A DNA stretch of 64,000 bases, taken from Nannocystis sp. RBIL2. Lineage in GTDB: Bacteria > Myxococcota_A > Polyangia > Nannocystales > Nannocystaceae. The notes beneath the pieces were generated by a model. That model did no database searches. It saw only the letters and a list, made by a program, of their open reading frames with translations, and was not told the DNA's origin. Shown piece after piece: positions 34,794 through 43,465 of the stretch (within the stretch, counting starts at the first letter, position 1; the number at the start of each line of letters is the position of its first letter). The stretch lies in contig NZ_JAPNJW010000002.1 in NCBI RefSeq assembly GCF_026626745.1, positions 5,108,151 through 5,172,150 on the forward strand, read 5' to 3'. Made by a program: the position numbers and the translations under genes.

Positions 34794-35750
34794 GTGAACA
34801 TCCGCCCCTTCGATGCTAGCGAACGAGATTGCCAGGCGGTGCTCGCCATCAAGTGGCTCGTCTGGCCCGAGTATCGCCGCACGATCGCCGAATTCCGGGC
34901 CATGGATGCGGCCTGGGACCGCAACTGTTTCAGGCGACAGTTGGTCGCGGAGGTCGACGGGCAAGTCGTGGGCTTCGGCAGCTGCTATCAGGCCTATTGG
35001 GTCGAGCGCCCGGGGACCTATGGCGTCTGGATCGATGTCCACCCGAACTGGCGGCGGCGCGGGATCGGCGGCGCCCTGTATGCGGCGCTGCTCGACCTCC
35101 TGGCGCCGCATCGGCCCCGCAAGTTGATCACCGAGACCCGCGAGGATCAGCACGGCGCCCTCCATTTCCTGCGCCGCCACGAATTCCGCCAGACCATGCG
35201 CCACCCCGAATCGTGGCTGGCAGTCCAGGCCTTCGATCCCACGCCCTTCGCTCGCGCGCTGGCGAAGGTGCAGGCGGCAGGGATCGATCTCTGCGATCTG
35301 CCCGCGCTCCAGGCCAGGGATCCCGACTGGCAGCGCAATTGGTGGGCGCTGAACGTGCTGCTGGCACAAGATGTCCCCGCCCCCGAGCCGACCAATCCCC
35401 CGTCGTTCGAGGACTTCTCGCAACACATGTCATCGCCCGGATTCTTGCCGGAGGGCTGCTGGTTCGCCCTCGCGGGCGACGACTACGTCGGCCTGACGTG
35501 GATGAACGCCTTTCCCAGCGACCCCCGATTGTTGGAGACCGCCCTGACCGGCGTGGTCCGCAGTTATCGCCGTCTGGGTATCGCCACCGCGCTGAAGGTC
35601 CACGCCATCGACTTCGCCCGCCGCCACGGCGCCGAGCGAATCGTGACCCGCAACGAAGAGAACAACCCCATGTACGAACTCAACCTGAAGTTGGGCTTCC
35701 GCCCCGGCCCGGCCCAGTTCGAGTACGAGAAGGACCTGAGCGCCCCCTGA
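34794..35750 (+). CDS. Tandem GNAT-domain N-acetyltransferase
   Basis: The 318-aa product holds two GNAT folds. The first (about 1-145) has the acetyl-CoA loop WRRRGIGGALYAALL after the strand YGVWIDVHPN. The second (about 165-318) has YRRLGIATALKVHAID and the closing NPMYELNLKLGFRP. Both loops fit the Q/RxxGxG/A pyrophosphate-binding motif, so both may be active. Double GNAT proteins acetylate diverse small amines; the substrate here is unknown. The start is GTG 34794 with GAGGAC upstream. Codon use looks slightly less biased than in its neighbours. Confidence 0.9.
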   Translation: MNIRPFDASERDCQAVLAIKWLVWPEYRRTIAEFRAMDAAWDRNCFRRQLVAEVDGQVVGFGSCYQAYWVERPGTYGVWIDVHPNWRRRGIGGALYAALLDLLAPHRPRKLITETREDQHGALHFLRRHEFRQTMRHPESWLAVQAFDPTPFARALAKVQAAGIDLCDLPALQARDPDWQRNWWALNVLLAQDVPAPEPTNPPSFEDFSQHMSSPGFLPEGCWFALAGDDYVGLTWMNAFPSDPRLLETALTGVVRSYRRLGIATALKVHAIDFARRHGAERIVTRNEENNPMYELNLKLGFRPGPAQFEYEKDLSAP

Positions 35751-35772
35751 CGCGCCCCGTCCGCCACGAAGA

Positions 35773-36096
35773 TCAGGGCAGCGGCCAGGGAACGGACTTC
35801 ACCGCGGCGATGAGCTCGTCCATCGAAGCCGCCTCGAGCACGACCTCGGGCCCCGGCCTGTACTCGAACTCGCCGGGCTCCGGCATGTACATGCCGCACG
35901 CGGCGTAGTTGGCGTCGGCCCTGGCGCGCTCGAACACGGCCCGGCGGATTCGCCAGACTCCATCCTCGACCACGACGACGTGAGTGGCGGAGAACCACTG
36001 GCCAAAGAACAGCGGTCGCCTCGCGCCCCTGCTCCTATTTCGAAGCAGAGCGATGAAGCCGTCGCAGGTGGTTTCCTGGATCACGAACGGCATCAT
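35773..36096 (-). CDS. Conserved hypothetical protein
   Basis: A 107-aa basic protein. Its N-terminal half has strands (PFVIQETTCDGFIALLRN and THVVVVEDGVWRIRRAVF), and it ends with a short helix MDELIAAVKSV. No signal, membrane segment or known domain is visible. Third positions support coding. It converges with the acetyltransferase gene, 22 bp away. Confidence 0.6.
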   Translation of the reverse strand: MMPFVIQETTCDGFIALLRNRSRGARRPLFFGQWFSATHVVVVEDGVWRIRRAVFERARADANYAACGMYMPEPGEFEYRPGPEVVLEAASMDELIAAVKSVPWPLP

Positions 36097-36345
36097 AGCC
36101 CTCCCCGCGAGCGTCAGGTCGGGGGCGCCCGTCCATGGCCAGACGTTCCAGGGAGCGAGCCTGACCGAGCCCGCCGCAGCGGCTCGCTGTCGCGCGCGAC
36201 GCCTCGGACCGCCGCCGGACGCCGGTCATTCGCGCGCGCATCCATCGATTCGGCCCGTTCGCTGCATTTCGCCGACAGGCCACGAATCGCCGCGCGAGCG
36301 CCCCAATCGAGAATTACCGCGAAGGCCTTTCGGACACGCTCTCAT

Positions 36346-36383
36346 CGATTTTCCACGTGCGATCCATCATGGATTTTCCACGG
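36346..36383. promoter_or_regulatory. Direct repeat GATTTTCCACG upstream of a lipoprotein gene
   Basis: GATTTTCCACG occurs twice, starting at about 36347 and 36372, about two helical turns apart. Between them lies ATCCAT-C-ATGGAT, a perfect inverted repeat with one central base. The cluster ends about 25 bp before ATG 36408. Position and spacing fit an activator or repressor site, or overlapping promoter elements. Confidence 0.4.
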
Positions 36384-36407
36384 ATTCCACACTTAGTCTC
36401 CGCGCGC

Positions 36408-37145
36408 ATGGCGACTCCCCTGATTTCACGCATCACTACCCTATCTTTCGGCCTCTTTGCCCTCGTGGCCGCGGCTTCGACCCCCGCCTGCGGCGGCGAC
36501 GAAGGCGACAGCGCGACCACCGACGCCACCACCACCAATCCGACCAACGGCGGCAGCAACAGCAACAGCAACGGCGGCAGCGACGGCGGCAGCGACGGCA
36601 CCGTCCCGCAGGCCGACTGCGAGTCGCGCTGCACCACGCGCGCGACCATGTGCATGGTCCCCTCGGGCGACATCCCGATGGTGTGCGCCGGCCTGTGCGG
36701 CGGCTCGCTCAGCGAGGCCGCGCTGGTCTGCATCGAGGCCCTGCCCTGCACCGCCGGCGAGGACGAGCTCGACGCCTGCGTCAGCAACAACCCTCCGGGC
36801 GGAGATCCGACCGACGGCGGCACGGACACCGGCGGCACGCCCGGTGAGGGTGCGTTCGGCGACGACTGCAGCTGCGACGACGCCGTCGGCAGCTGGGAGT
36901 GCTCGGGCACCGACATCTGCTCGGCCGACCTCGTCTGCGTCGGCTCCGGCGACGGCCCCGGCACCTGCGTCGGCCCGGTCTGCTGCGACAGCGAGGCCGA
37001 CTGCGCCGCCAAGCTCGGCCAGCCGTCGAACTGCGGCAGCGGCCAGAAGTGCGCCTGCCGCAACGGCGACCTCGAGTGCGTCGGTGACGACTGCACCTGC
37101 ATCGGCGGCGTGGTCCCCACCAGCGGCCTGTGCTGGCCCGAGTGA
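36408..37145 (+). CDS. Cys-rich lipoprotein with Gly/Asn/Ser tether
   Basis: From ATG 36408 the 245-aa product has the signal LFALVAAASTPAC and a tether rich in Thr, Asn, Gly and Ser (NGGSNSNSNGGSDGGSDG). A Cys pair region follows (DCESRCTTRATMCMV, then CAGLCGG). The last 90 residues carry about 14 Cys, for example DDCSCDDAVGSWECSGTDIC and CCDSEADC, like small disulfide modules. Surface-exposed, function unknown. A hairpin terminator follows the stop. Confidence 0.8.
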   Translation: MATPLISRITTLSFGLFALVAAASTPACGGDEGDSATTDATTTNPTNGGSNSNSNGGSDGGSDGTVPQADCESRCTTRATMCMVPSGDIPMVCAGLCGGSLSEAALVCIEALPCTAGEDELDACVSNNPPGGDPTDGGTDTGGTPGEGAFGDDCSCDDAVGSWECSGTDICSADLVCVGSGDGPGTCVGPVCCDSEADCAAKLGQPSNCGSGQKCACRNGDLECVGDDCTCIGGVVPTSGLCWPE

Positions 37146-37160
37146 GCGCTCACCGGGGCT

Positions 37161-37183
37161 CGCCGCGAGGCCCCCTCGCGGCG
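37161..37183 (+). terminator. Strong hairpin after the Cys-rich lipoprotein gene
   Basis: CGCCGCGAGG and CCTCGCGGCG form a perfect ten-pair stem with a three-base CCC loop, starting 16 bases after the stop codon at 37145. No T run follows, as is common in very GC-rich genomes. Confidence 0.55.
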
Positions 37184-37218
37184 GCCCCTCGCGTGATCGT
37201 GAATGGTATGTTTCGCGG

Positions 37219-37581
37219 GTGAAGAAAGCCGTGACCACGGTCGACGAGTTTCGCCGCGCCGTCGAACGCCTCGAGCAGACGTGGCACCTCGCCGAGCACC
37301 TGGCGCGTGCGGGTTTCTCCGACGACGACCTCCTCGTGGGGGGCAACCTCGTGGTCTCGGACCCGAAGCCGGCCGCATCGCGCGGCCGGGGCAAGCGCGT
37401 GCTCGTCGAGGTGGCGACGATGTGGAATCAGCCGCCGTTCGGCAGCGAGGACGACCCGCTCGGCGCTCTGCGACGAGAGCTCGCCACCTGGCCGGGCGTC
37501 GAGGCGGTCGGCGCTCCCGACCTCGACCCCCTGCTCGGCGCGCTCTGGGGCTTCCCCGTCACCCTCCGGCTGAGCCAGTGA
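37219..37581 (+). CDS. Small conserved hypothetical protein
   Basis: The 120-aa product begins at GTG 37219 with VKKAVTTVDEFRRAVERLEQ, a helical start. It continues with DDDLLVGGNLVVSDPK, a Lys/Arg-rich strand (RGKRVLVEVATMW), and ends LDPLLGALWGFPVTLRLSQ. No signal or membrane segment. The same frame is open upstream, but that part overlaps the Cys-rich lipoprotein gene. Function unknown. It converges with the membrane protein gene 12 bp away. Confidence 0.6.
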   Translation: MKKAVTTVDEFRRAVERLEQTWHLAEHLARAGFSDDDLLVGGNLVVSDPKPAASRGRGKRVLVEVATMWNQPPFGSEDDPLGALRRELATWPGVEAVGAPDLDPLLGALWGFPVTLRLSQ

Positions 37582-37593
37582 CGCGCCTCGCCC

Positions 37594-38337
37594 TCACGCG
37601 CACTCGGCCTCGGTCGCGACCCGCGCGTCGAGGGCACGGGCCCACCACGCCACGCGCTCGGCCACGTATGGCTCGCCGAGGTTGCCGTGGATGAGCTCGA
37701 GCTCGAACGTGTACTTGCCGACCTTCCCGCGGATCATGTCGCCGAGCCGGTGGCGGGTGTTCGTGATCCAGTAACCCTCGGAGAAGATCCGCAGCTCCGA
37801 GCCCGCGAAGCTGCGCGCCCGCCCCAGCGCGCGCCCGAACGGGTAGCGGCGGATCGTCTTCGCGTTCAGGTCGACGACGAACATCGGCCGCCAGTACACC
37901 ATGAAGAAGCCCGGCAGCCCGATCATCACCGTCGCCACCACCACCTCGGGCAGGCTGATCGACTTGTCGCTCGGCACGCCGCCCCAGATCTCGGTCGAAC
38001 CGGTGAGGATCACCGCGAACAGACCCATCCACAGCAGGAACGCGCCGAAGCCGGCGATCATCAGCTCGCCCACCGGCCCGACCTCGCGCGTGCGCGTGAC
38101 GAGGAGCCCCGGGTCGCCGGGGCGCAGCGCCTCGAGGCGGACCATCCGCGCCCCGCTGACGCCCAGCGCCAGCGTCACGATCACGAAATAAACCCACCCG
38201 AGCGCGTCCAGCCGGTAATTCTCGCTGAACAGAAACATCTGCCCGAGCCCGGCGATCACGAAGAACGGCATCAGCGCGCGCACCGTGTCGCCGAGGTGAA
38301 GGCCGTTGAAACCGCGGGTCCGCTCGTCGTTTGCCAT
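37594..38337 (-). CDS. Four-helix membrane protein
   Basis: From ATG 38337 the 247-aa product has hydrophobic segments near 20-38 (LMPFFVIAGLGQMFLF), 45-62 (GWVYFVIVTLALGVSG), 92-110 (MIAGFGAFLLWMGLFAVIL) and 128-147 (VVVATVMIGLPGFFMVYW). A C-terminal cytoplasmic or periplasmic domain follows, with VDLNAKTIRRYPFGRALG and a strand-rich part. No family recognised. It is divergent from the decarboxylase gene, sharing a 204-bp promoter region. Confidence 0.75.
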   Translation of the reverse strand: MANDERTRGFNGLHLGDTVRALMPFFVIAGLGQMFLFSENYRLDALGWVYFVIVTLALGVSGARMVRLEALRPGDPGLLVTRTREVGPVGELMIAGFGAFLLWMGLFAVILTGSTEIWGGVPSDKSISLPEVVVATVMIGLPGFFMVYWRPMFVVDLNAKTIRRYPFGRALGRARSFAGSELRIFSEGYWITNTRHRLGDMIRGKVGKYTFELELIHGNLGEPYVAERVAWWARALDARVATEAECA

Positions 38338-38541
38338 GGCTCCTCGGCGCTCGGCGACGGCGCATCCGCGTCGAGCGCCCGCCCAGGATACACCACGACG
38401 AGCGCCGCGAAATCGCGCCCGTGCGACGACCGCAAAAACGTCGCCCCTGAAGCCCTCCGCTCGCGCGCGCGCACCCTTGCCCGCGAGGACTGTGCGAAGC
38501 TCCGCCCACCTCATTTTCGGTCCTGCCAGGAGAGCGATGCA

Positions 38542-40943
38542 ATGACTCAACGACCCAATCGAAAGCGGGGACCCCAGGTCTCCGCGGGCGCCGTCGAACA
38601 GTTCCTTCAGCACGTGGAGATCCCCTACCTCGACGGCCCGGGCACCTCGTCGCCCGAGGCGTGGTTCCTGGGCTCCAAGGCGGAGAACGCCGAGGAGTTC
38701 GAGCGGCTGATCGTCGAGGCGATCCGCGATCAGGCGTTCTGGCGCCGCAACTTCCACCCCGGCGATCCGACCCTCGTCACCGAGGCGGTCAAGCGCCAGC
38801 CCGAATACGTGCAGGCGATGGGCACGCTGACCGACAGCTACCGCTCGCTGCTCGGCTTCCTGAAGAAGTCGATGCCGTTCTTCAGCACCCGCTATCAGGG
38901 GCACATGAACTGGGACACCGCGATGCCGGCCGTGCTCGGCTACTTCGCGGCGATGCTCTACAACCCCAACAACGTCGCCTTCGAGGGCTCGACCGCGACC
39001 ACGATCCTCGAGCTGCTGGTCGGCGACGACCTGTGCCGCATGATCGGCTTCCCGCTGCCCGACAAGGCCGCGTGCCAGGCCGGCGCGGTGCGCCCGTGGG
39101 GCCACATCACCAGCGGCGGCACCGTCGCCAACATCGAGGCGCTGTGGTCGGCGCGCAACCTCAAGCTCTACCCGGTCGCCATGCAGGCGGCCTTGAAAGA
39201 AGACCCGACTCTGGCCGCCGCGAGCGACCTGCGCGTGCCCACCCGGAACGGCGACATGGTCCTGCTGCGCGAGCTCGACGCCTGGTCGCTGTGCAACCTG
39301 CAGGGCGACGACATCCTGGCCCTGCCGGCCCGCCTCACCGCGGAGTACGGGATCTCGTCCGCGGTCATCGACGCCGCGCTGGTCAAGGTCGCGCCGCAGA
39401 GCCTCGGCATGCACACCTTCTTCAGCCGCTACCTCGGCGAGCTGCGCAGCCCGCCGGTGGTCCTGGTCCCGGCCACCAAGCACTACTCGTTCCCAAGGCG
39501 GCCGCGATCCTCGGCCTCGGCGCCGCCAACGTGCTCGACGTCCCGCTCGACGAGAACGCGCGCATGAGCATCCCCGATCTCGAGCGGATCTTGCGGAGCT
39601 GCCTGGCCGAGCGCCGGCCGGTCTACACCGTGGTCGGCGTGATCGGCAGCACCGAGGAGAGCGCCGTCGATCCGCTGCGGGACATCCTCGAGCTGCGCGA
39701 CCGCCTGCGCGACGAGGGCCTCGAGTTCACCGTCCACGCCGACGCCGCGTGGGGCGGGTACCACGTCAGCATCCTCCGCGAGGACGACGAGAGCTTCCCC
39801 GGCAAGCGGCCCGAGCCGACCTCGCCGCGCGCCGAGGTCGACTTCAGCCGCTACACCGCGACGCAGTACGCAGTGCTGCACCTGGCCGACTCCGTCACCG
39901 TCGACCCGCACAAATCGGGCTACATCCCCTACCCCGCCGGCGCCCTCTGCTACCGCAACGCAGCGATGCGCGACCTCCTCACCTTCAAGGCGCCCTACAT
40001 CCTGCACGCCCAGGACGAGCCGTCGGTCGGCATCTACGGCGTCGAGGGTTCGAAGCCCGGGGCCGCGGTCGCCGCGGTGTTCCTGGCCCACAAGGTCATC
40101 CGCCCGAGCCGCAGCGGCTACGGCAGCATCCACCGCAAGGCCCTGTTCAACTGCCGGCGGGTCTACGCCCGCCTGCTGTGCATGGCCCGTCCCGAGGACA
40201 ACTTCGTCGTCGTCCCCGTGCCGCGCCTGCCGGCCGAGATCGACGGCGGCGACGGCGCCTCGCAGCTCGAGTTCATCCGCCACCGGATCGACGGCCGCGA
40301 CCCCGACGCGCTGCTCGCCGACGAGGAGGCGATGGCCCTGTTCGCCGAGCTCGGGCCCGACCTCAACATCCTCACCTACGCCTTCAACTTCAAGCGCCCG
40401 GACGGCCGCATGAACACCAGCCTGGCCCAGGCGAACCGCCTCAACAAGGCCGTCTACGAGGTCCTGAGCCTGCGCCCCGGCGAGGACCCGTCCGGCCACC
40501 CGCTGCTCGTCACCACCACCGACTTCGAGGACGCCCACTACGGCGCGCAGTTCATGGACAGCTACAAGCGCCGCCTCGGCGTCGAGGGCCCGGGCCACGC
40601 GATCACGGTCCTGCGCTCGACCGTGATGAACCCGTGGCTGACCGACTTCGGCGACGACACCTTCCTCGACATGCTCGAGCGCGAGTTCCGGCGCGCCATC
40701 TCGCGGGCGATGTTCCGCGACTCGATGGCCCAGGTGTTCGAGGAGATCGACGCCAACAACGACGGCCAGCTCGACCGCGCCGAGGTCGAGGCGAAGTTCC
40801 GCGCGATGGGCTACGCCGACGCGGAGATCCACGAGTTCCTGCGCTCGAGCGACACCAGCCGCGACAACAATATTTCCAAGCAGGAGTTCCTCGAGAGTTT
40901 CTCGCAGATGCTGGTCCGCACGAGCCTCGGCCCGCGCCGCTGA
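38542..40943 (+). CDS. Tyrosine/glutamate-type PLP decarboxylase fused to EF-hands, one frameshift
   Basis: ATG 38542 (CAGGAGAG upstream) opens a group II PLP decarboxylase resembling bacterial tyrosine decarboxylases: GHMNWDTAMPAVLGYFAAML, YNPNNVAFEGSTATT, WGHITSGGTVANIEALWSAR. The frame breaks at 39492-39494, where one C of a CCCC run seems missing, and continues as KAAAILGLGAANVLDVPLDE. The PLP lysine is in SVTVDPHKSGYIPYPAGA (near residue 456), the cofactor Asp in VHADAAWGG. After correction it is about 800 aa, longer than the usual 470-620. The extra C-terminus holds two EF-hand loops, DANNDGQLDRAE and DTSRDNNISKQE, flanked by helices. Calcium may therefore control decarboxylation. The frameshift may be a sequencing deletion or a disabling mutation. 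Confidence 0.85.
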
Positions 40944-40952
40944 CCGACCCAC

Positions 40953-40980
40953 GCGCGCCGCGGGCACGCTCGCGGCGCGC
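40953..40980 (+). terminator. Strong hairpin after the decarboxylase gene
   Basis: GCGCGCCGCG (40953-40962) and CGCGGCGCGC (40971-40980) form a perfect ten-pair stem around an eight-base loop, nine bases after the stop. It lacks a T run. Confidence 0.55.
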
Positions 40981-41172
40981 CCGGGAGCCGACCCGGCCGG
41001 TTCACACGAGCCGCGACGAGCCGGGCCCTCCTCGCGTCCGCCTCGCTACAGGACGGCCATCCGGACAGGTCCCCGAGCTCGAACTCGCAAGCCTCGGTCA
41101 CACGTCCGAGGCCGCGCTTTCACTCCGCAGCAGGATGCTTGCGAAAGCATGCCCAGGAGCCAGGAGCCTCGC

Positions 41173-42720
41173 CTACATGAGGCACTGCTCGGGCGACTTG
41201 CGGCCGATCGGGCGGGGAGGGGCCATCGACCAGCCGAAGTGCTCGTCGGGCTCATTGACCTGGACATCGATGTCGGCCTGCTCCCATTCCTCGCCGGCCA
41301 GAATCGTGGGAGGACCCGAACTGCTGCTGAGATACAGCACGTTGACGGTGCTCGCGGTACCGCCGGAGATGGTGAGCTCGTCGGTAACGGTGAGGGCGAG
41401 GTCCTCGGCGCCTTCACCATCGAAGTCGCCGCATGCCAGCACCAACCCGAACCTGTCACCGGGTTCGGGGCTGTCGGGGACATTCGCGGTGCTCTGACTC
41501 CACAGCTGGTTGTCCGTATCGGTCAACCCGGAGGAGGAGCCGCGGATCACATGCACGACGCCCTCTCCGGTGTTTTCGCCCACAGCGCTGATGACGAGGT
41601 CGGGGTAGGCGTCGCGGTCGGCGCGAAGGACGGCCAGTGTCGCACCGAAATGATCGCCGGCCTCGGGGGTCCCCTGAACGGTTCCCCAATCCTGAGTGAT
41701 GTACTGCATGGCCGGAGAGGCCGTTTGCAACCCACTGGCGGACGTGCCGTAGAGCACGACCACCGCACCCTCGCCGTCATTGGCACCGGGGATCCCGACA
41801 GCCAAGTCCTGGCAGGCGTGCCCCCCGGAGCTATCGTTGTTGAAATTACCCGCGGCCAGCGCCGCACCGAACAAGTGGGTCTGCGTGGGGCCAGCGGGGT
41901 CGAGGAAGTACTCCGTCCCCGAGGATGACAAGCCTCCGCTGGTCCCATAGAGAATGTCGACGCGGCCGGCGGCAACCGTCAGGACGTCGGGCGTGAAGTC
42001 GGGTTCGCCGAGAGCCAGATCCTCGTATCCGTCGCAATCGAAGTCCCCGGTAGCCCAGGAGTCGGAGTTCGCCGCATAAAACGCGGGGAACGTGTGCGCG
42101 CCCGGCCCGTTCAAGCCGCTGAGGCCGCCGCTACCCCCGTAGATGATCAAGGCCTGAGTGTTTTGCCAGCTGGAGCTGACGGCGACGTCATCGTAGCCGT
42201 CGCCGTTGAAGTCCCCGGCTACGAGAGTTTCGCCGAGCGTGCCGTCTCCGGGATCTCCAGGGATACCGCTGCTGGCATGCGTCAACACGTGATCGTTGTT
42301 GGTAGCGAGCCCGGCAAGCGAGCCGTAGAAGACATGGAGCGCGCCCGCCAGCACTTCCGAATTCACGTCCTGTCCGCGCGCGGCGACGATTAGATCATCA
42401 AAGCAATCGCCGTTGAAATCGCCCCACGCGAGGGCGTTGCCGAAGATATCTCCGGCCTCAGAGGCGTCCTCGACGCCCGTCTGATCTTGCCAGATGGATG
42501 TCATGCGGTTGCTCGGATCGTCGAGCCCCATCGAGCTGCCGTAGAGTACGTTCACGAGGCCGGCTTGCCACAGAGTAGCGCCGATATCTTCGAATGACGC
42601 GCCGATCGCGAGATCGTCGAATCCGTCGCGGTCGAAGTCTGGCCCGCGGGCGTGGGCCTGCGCAGAGGCGAGACACATGAGAAGAGCGATACAGGACACC
42701 GATGGAAGGCGACGATGCAT
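41173..42720 (-). CDS. Secreted FG-GAP (integrin alpha-like) repeat protein
   Basis: The 515-aa product has a signal peptide (SCIALLMCLASAQAHARG); an ATG at 42738 adds six residues. It consists of about seven FG-GAP repeats of the integrin type: each has DRDGFDDLAIGAS, GDFNGDCFDDLIVAARG or GDFDCDGYEDLALGEP-like loops, then VNVLYGSSMGL-type strands ending in a Gly-Leu. This predicts a calcium-bound beta-propeller, secreted and soluble since no lipobox is present. Its repeats differ from the shorter VCBS-like ones at 25-28 kb. Likely adhesive. Codon bias is lower than in neighbours. Confidence 0.9.
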   Translation of the reverse strand: MHRRLPSVSCIALLMCLASAQAHARGPDFDRDGFDDLAIGASFEDIGATLWQAGLVNVLYGSSMGLDDPSNRMTSIWQDQTGVEDASEAGDIFGNALAWGDFNGDCFDDLIVAARGQDVNSEVLAGALHVFYGSLAGLATNNDHVLTHASSGIPGDPGDGTLGETLVAGDFNGDGYDDVAVSSSWQNTQALIIYGGSGGLSGLNGPGAHTFPAFYAANSDSWATGDFDCDGYEDLALGEPDFTPDVLTVAAGRVDILYGTSGGLSSSGTEYFLDPAGPTQTHLFGAALAAGNFNNDSSGGHACQDLAVGIPGANDGEGAVVVLYGTSASGLQTASPAMQYITQDWGTVQGTPEAGDHFGATLAVLRADRDAYPDLVISAVGENTGEGVVHVIRGSSSGLTDTDNQLWSQSTANVPDSPEPGDRFGLVLACGDFDGEGAEDLALTVTDELTISGGTASTVNVLYLSSSSGPPTILAGEEWEQADIDVQVNEPDEHFGWSMAPPRPIGRKSPEQCLM

Positions 42721-43430
42721 GGTCTGACACATCTCCATGAATGCAGTCTATCTCAGCGAGCCGACAGACGGCAGACAGGGATGAACGGTGGAACGCGTGA
42801 GCTAAGAGAGTACTGATTCCCCTCTGTTCGCCCCTCGGGGGTTCCGCAGGAGGCGCAGATACCTGAGATGTTCCACTGCGAAGAGGCAGCAGCGATGGCG
42901 CTCGCTGTTGCGCCACATCGATGATCCTGCGTTCCATGGCGCAGCGACGTCCTCTTCCCGAAGGCCATGGTGCCGTTCGGCGAGGACAAGAACCCGAATG
43001 AAAGTGAGCGCACCCGAGCGCGAGACTCTCCCGGCATCAGACGCCGGAGTTGCGGGCCGAGCGGCGGAGGTTGACAGCTCCTCGGGGGCCCGGACCGTCC
43101 CCCAGCCGACGCGATCGAACGGTTCAAACTCTGCGGCGCCGGCACGCCTCAAGTCGCATGAAACATGCTCTGAATCGGCACCCCGCCTCGCAATCCATTT
43201 TTATACGGACATGTCCCGCAGGCCATCCTCCGAGAATGGGGCACCGTCTGAGCCCGCGCCTCCGTCTCGCCGAAGGATGTCCCCGTGAACATGTCCCCGA
43301 GACCATCCCCCGGGGGCCTCTGCTCGTGCCCTGCACGCCGCCTCGCGCGCCCGGCCTCTGCTTCACCCCGGCTCGTCCGCGTCGTCGTCGTCGACCGGGC
43401 CCGCCGGCGGCACGATCGCGTAGCTCGCCG
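42721..43430. other. Long intergenic region with GGACATGTCC palindrome
   Basis: About 700 bp before the TPR-like ORF hold no convincing gene; open frames here lack protein-like sequence. Seen: the perfect palindrome GGACATGTCC at 43207-43216 just after an AT-rich run (ATTTTTATAC), and further CATGTCC and GATGTCC half sites near 43276-43296. The AT-rich run could be a promoter element. The relatively low G+C of 42740-43000 suggests decayed DNA. Confidence 0.4.
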
Positions 43431-43465
43431 CCGAGGCCCACGCGCGCAAGCTCTACCTCGACGGC

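Noticed and set aside
37594..39483. Minus-strand frame extending the membrane protein to 629 codons
   Set aside because: The extra part is opposite the conserved decarboxylase; the membrane protein has a normal ATG at 38337.
42753..43145. Possible gene or transposase relic upstream of the TPR-like ORF
   Set aside because: No start context and no catalytic or DNA-binding motif; only short phrases look protein-like.
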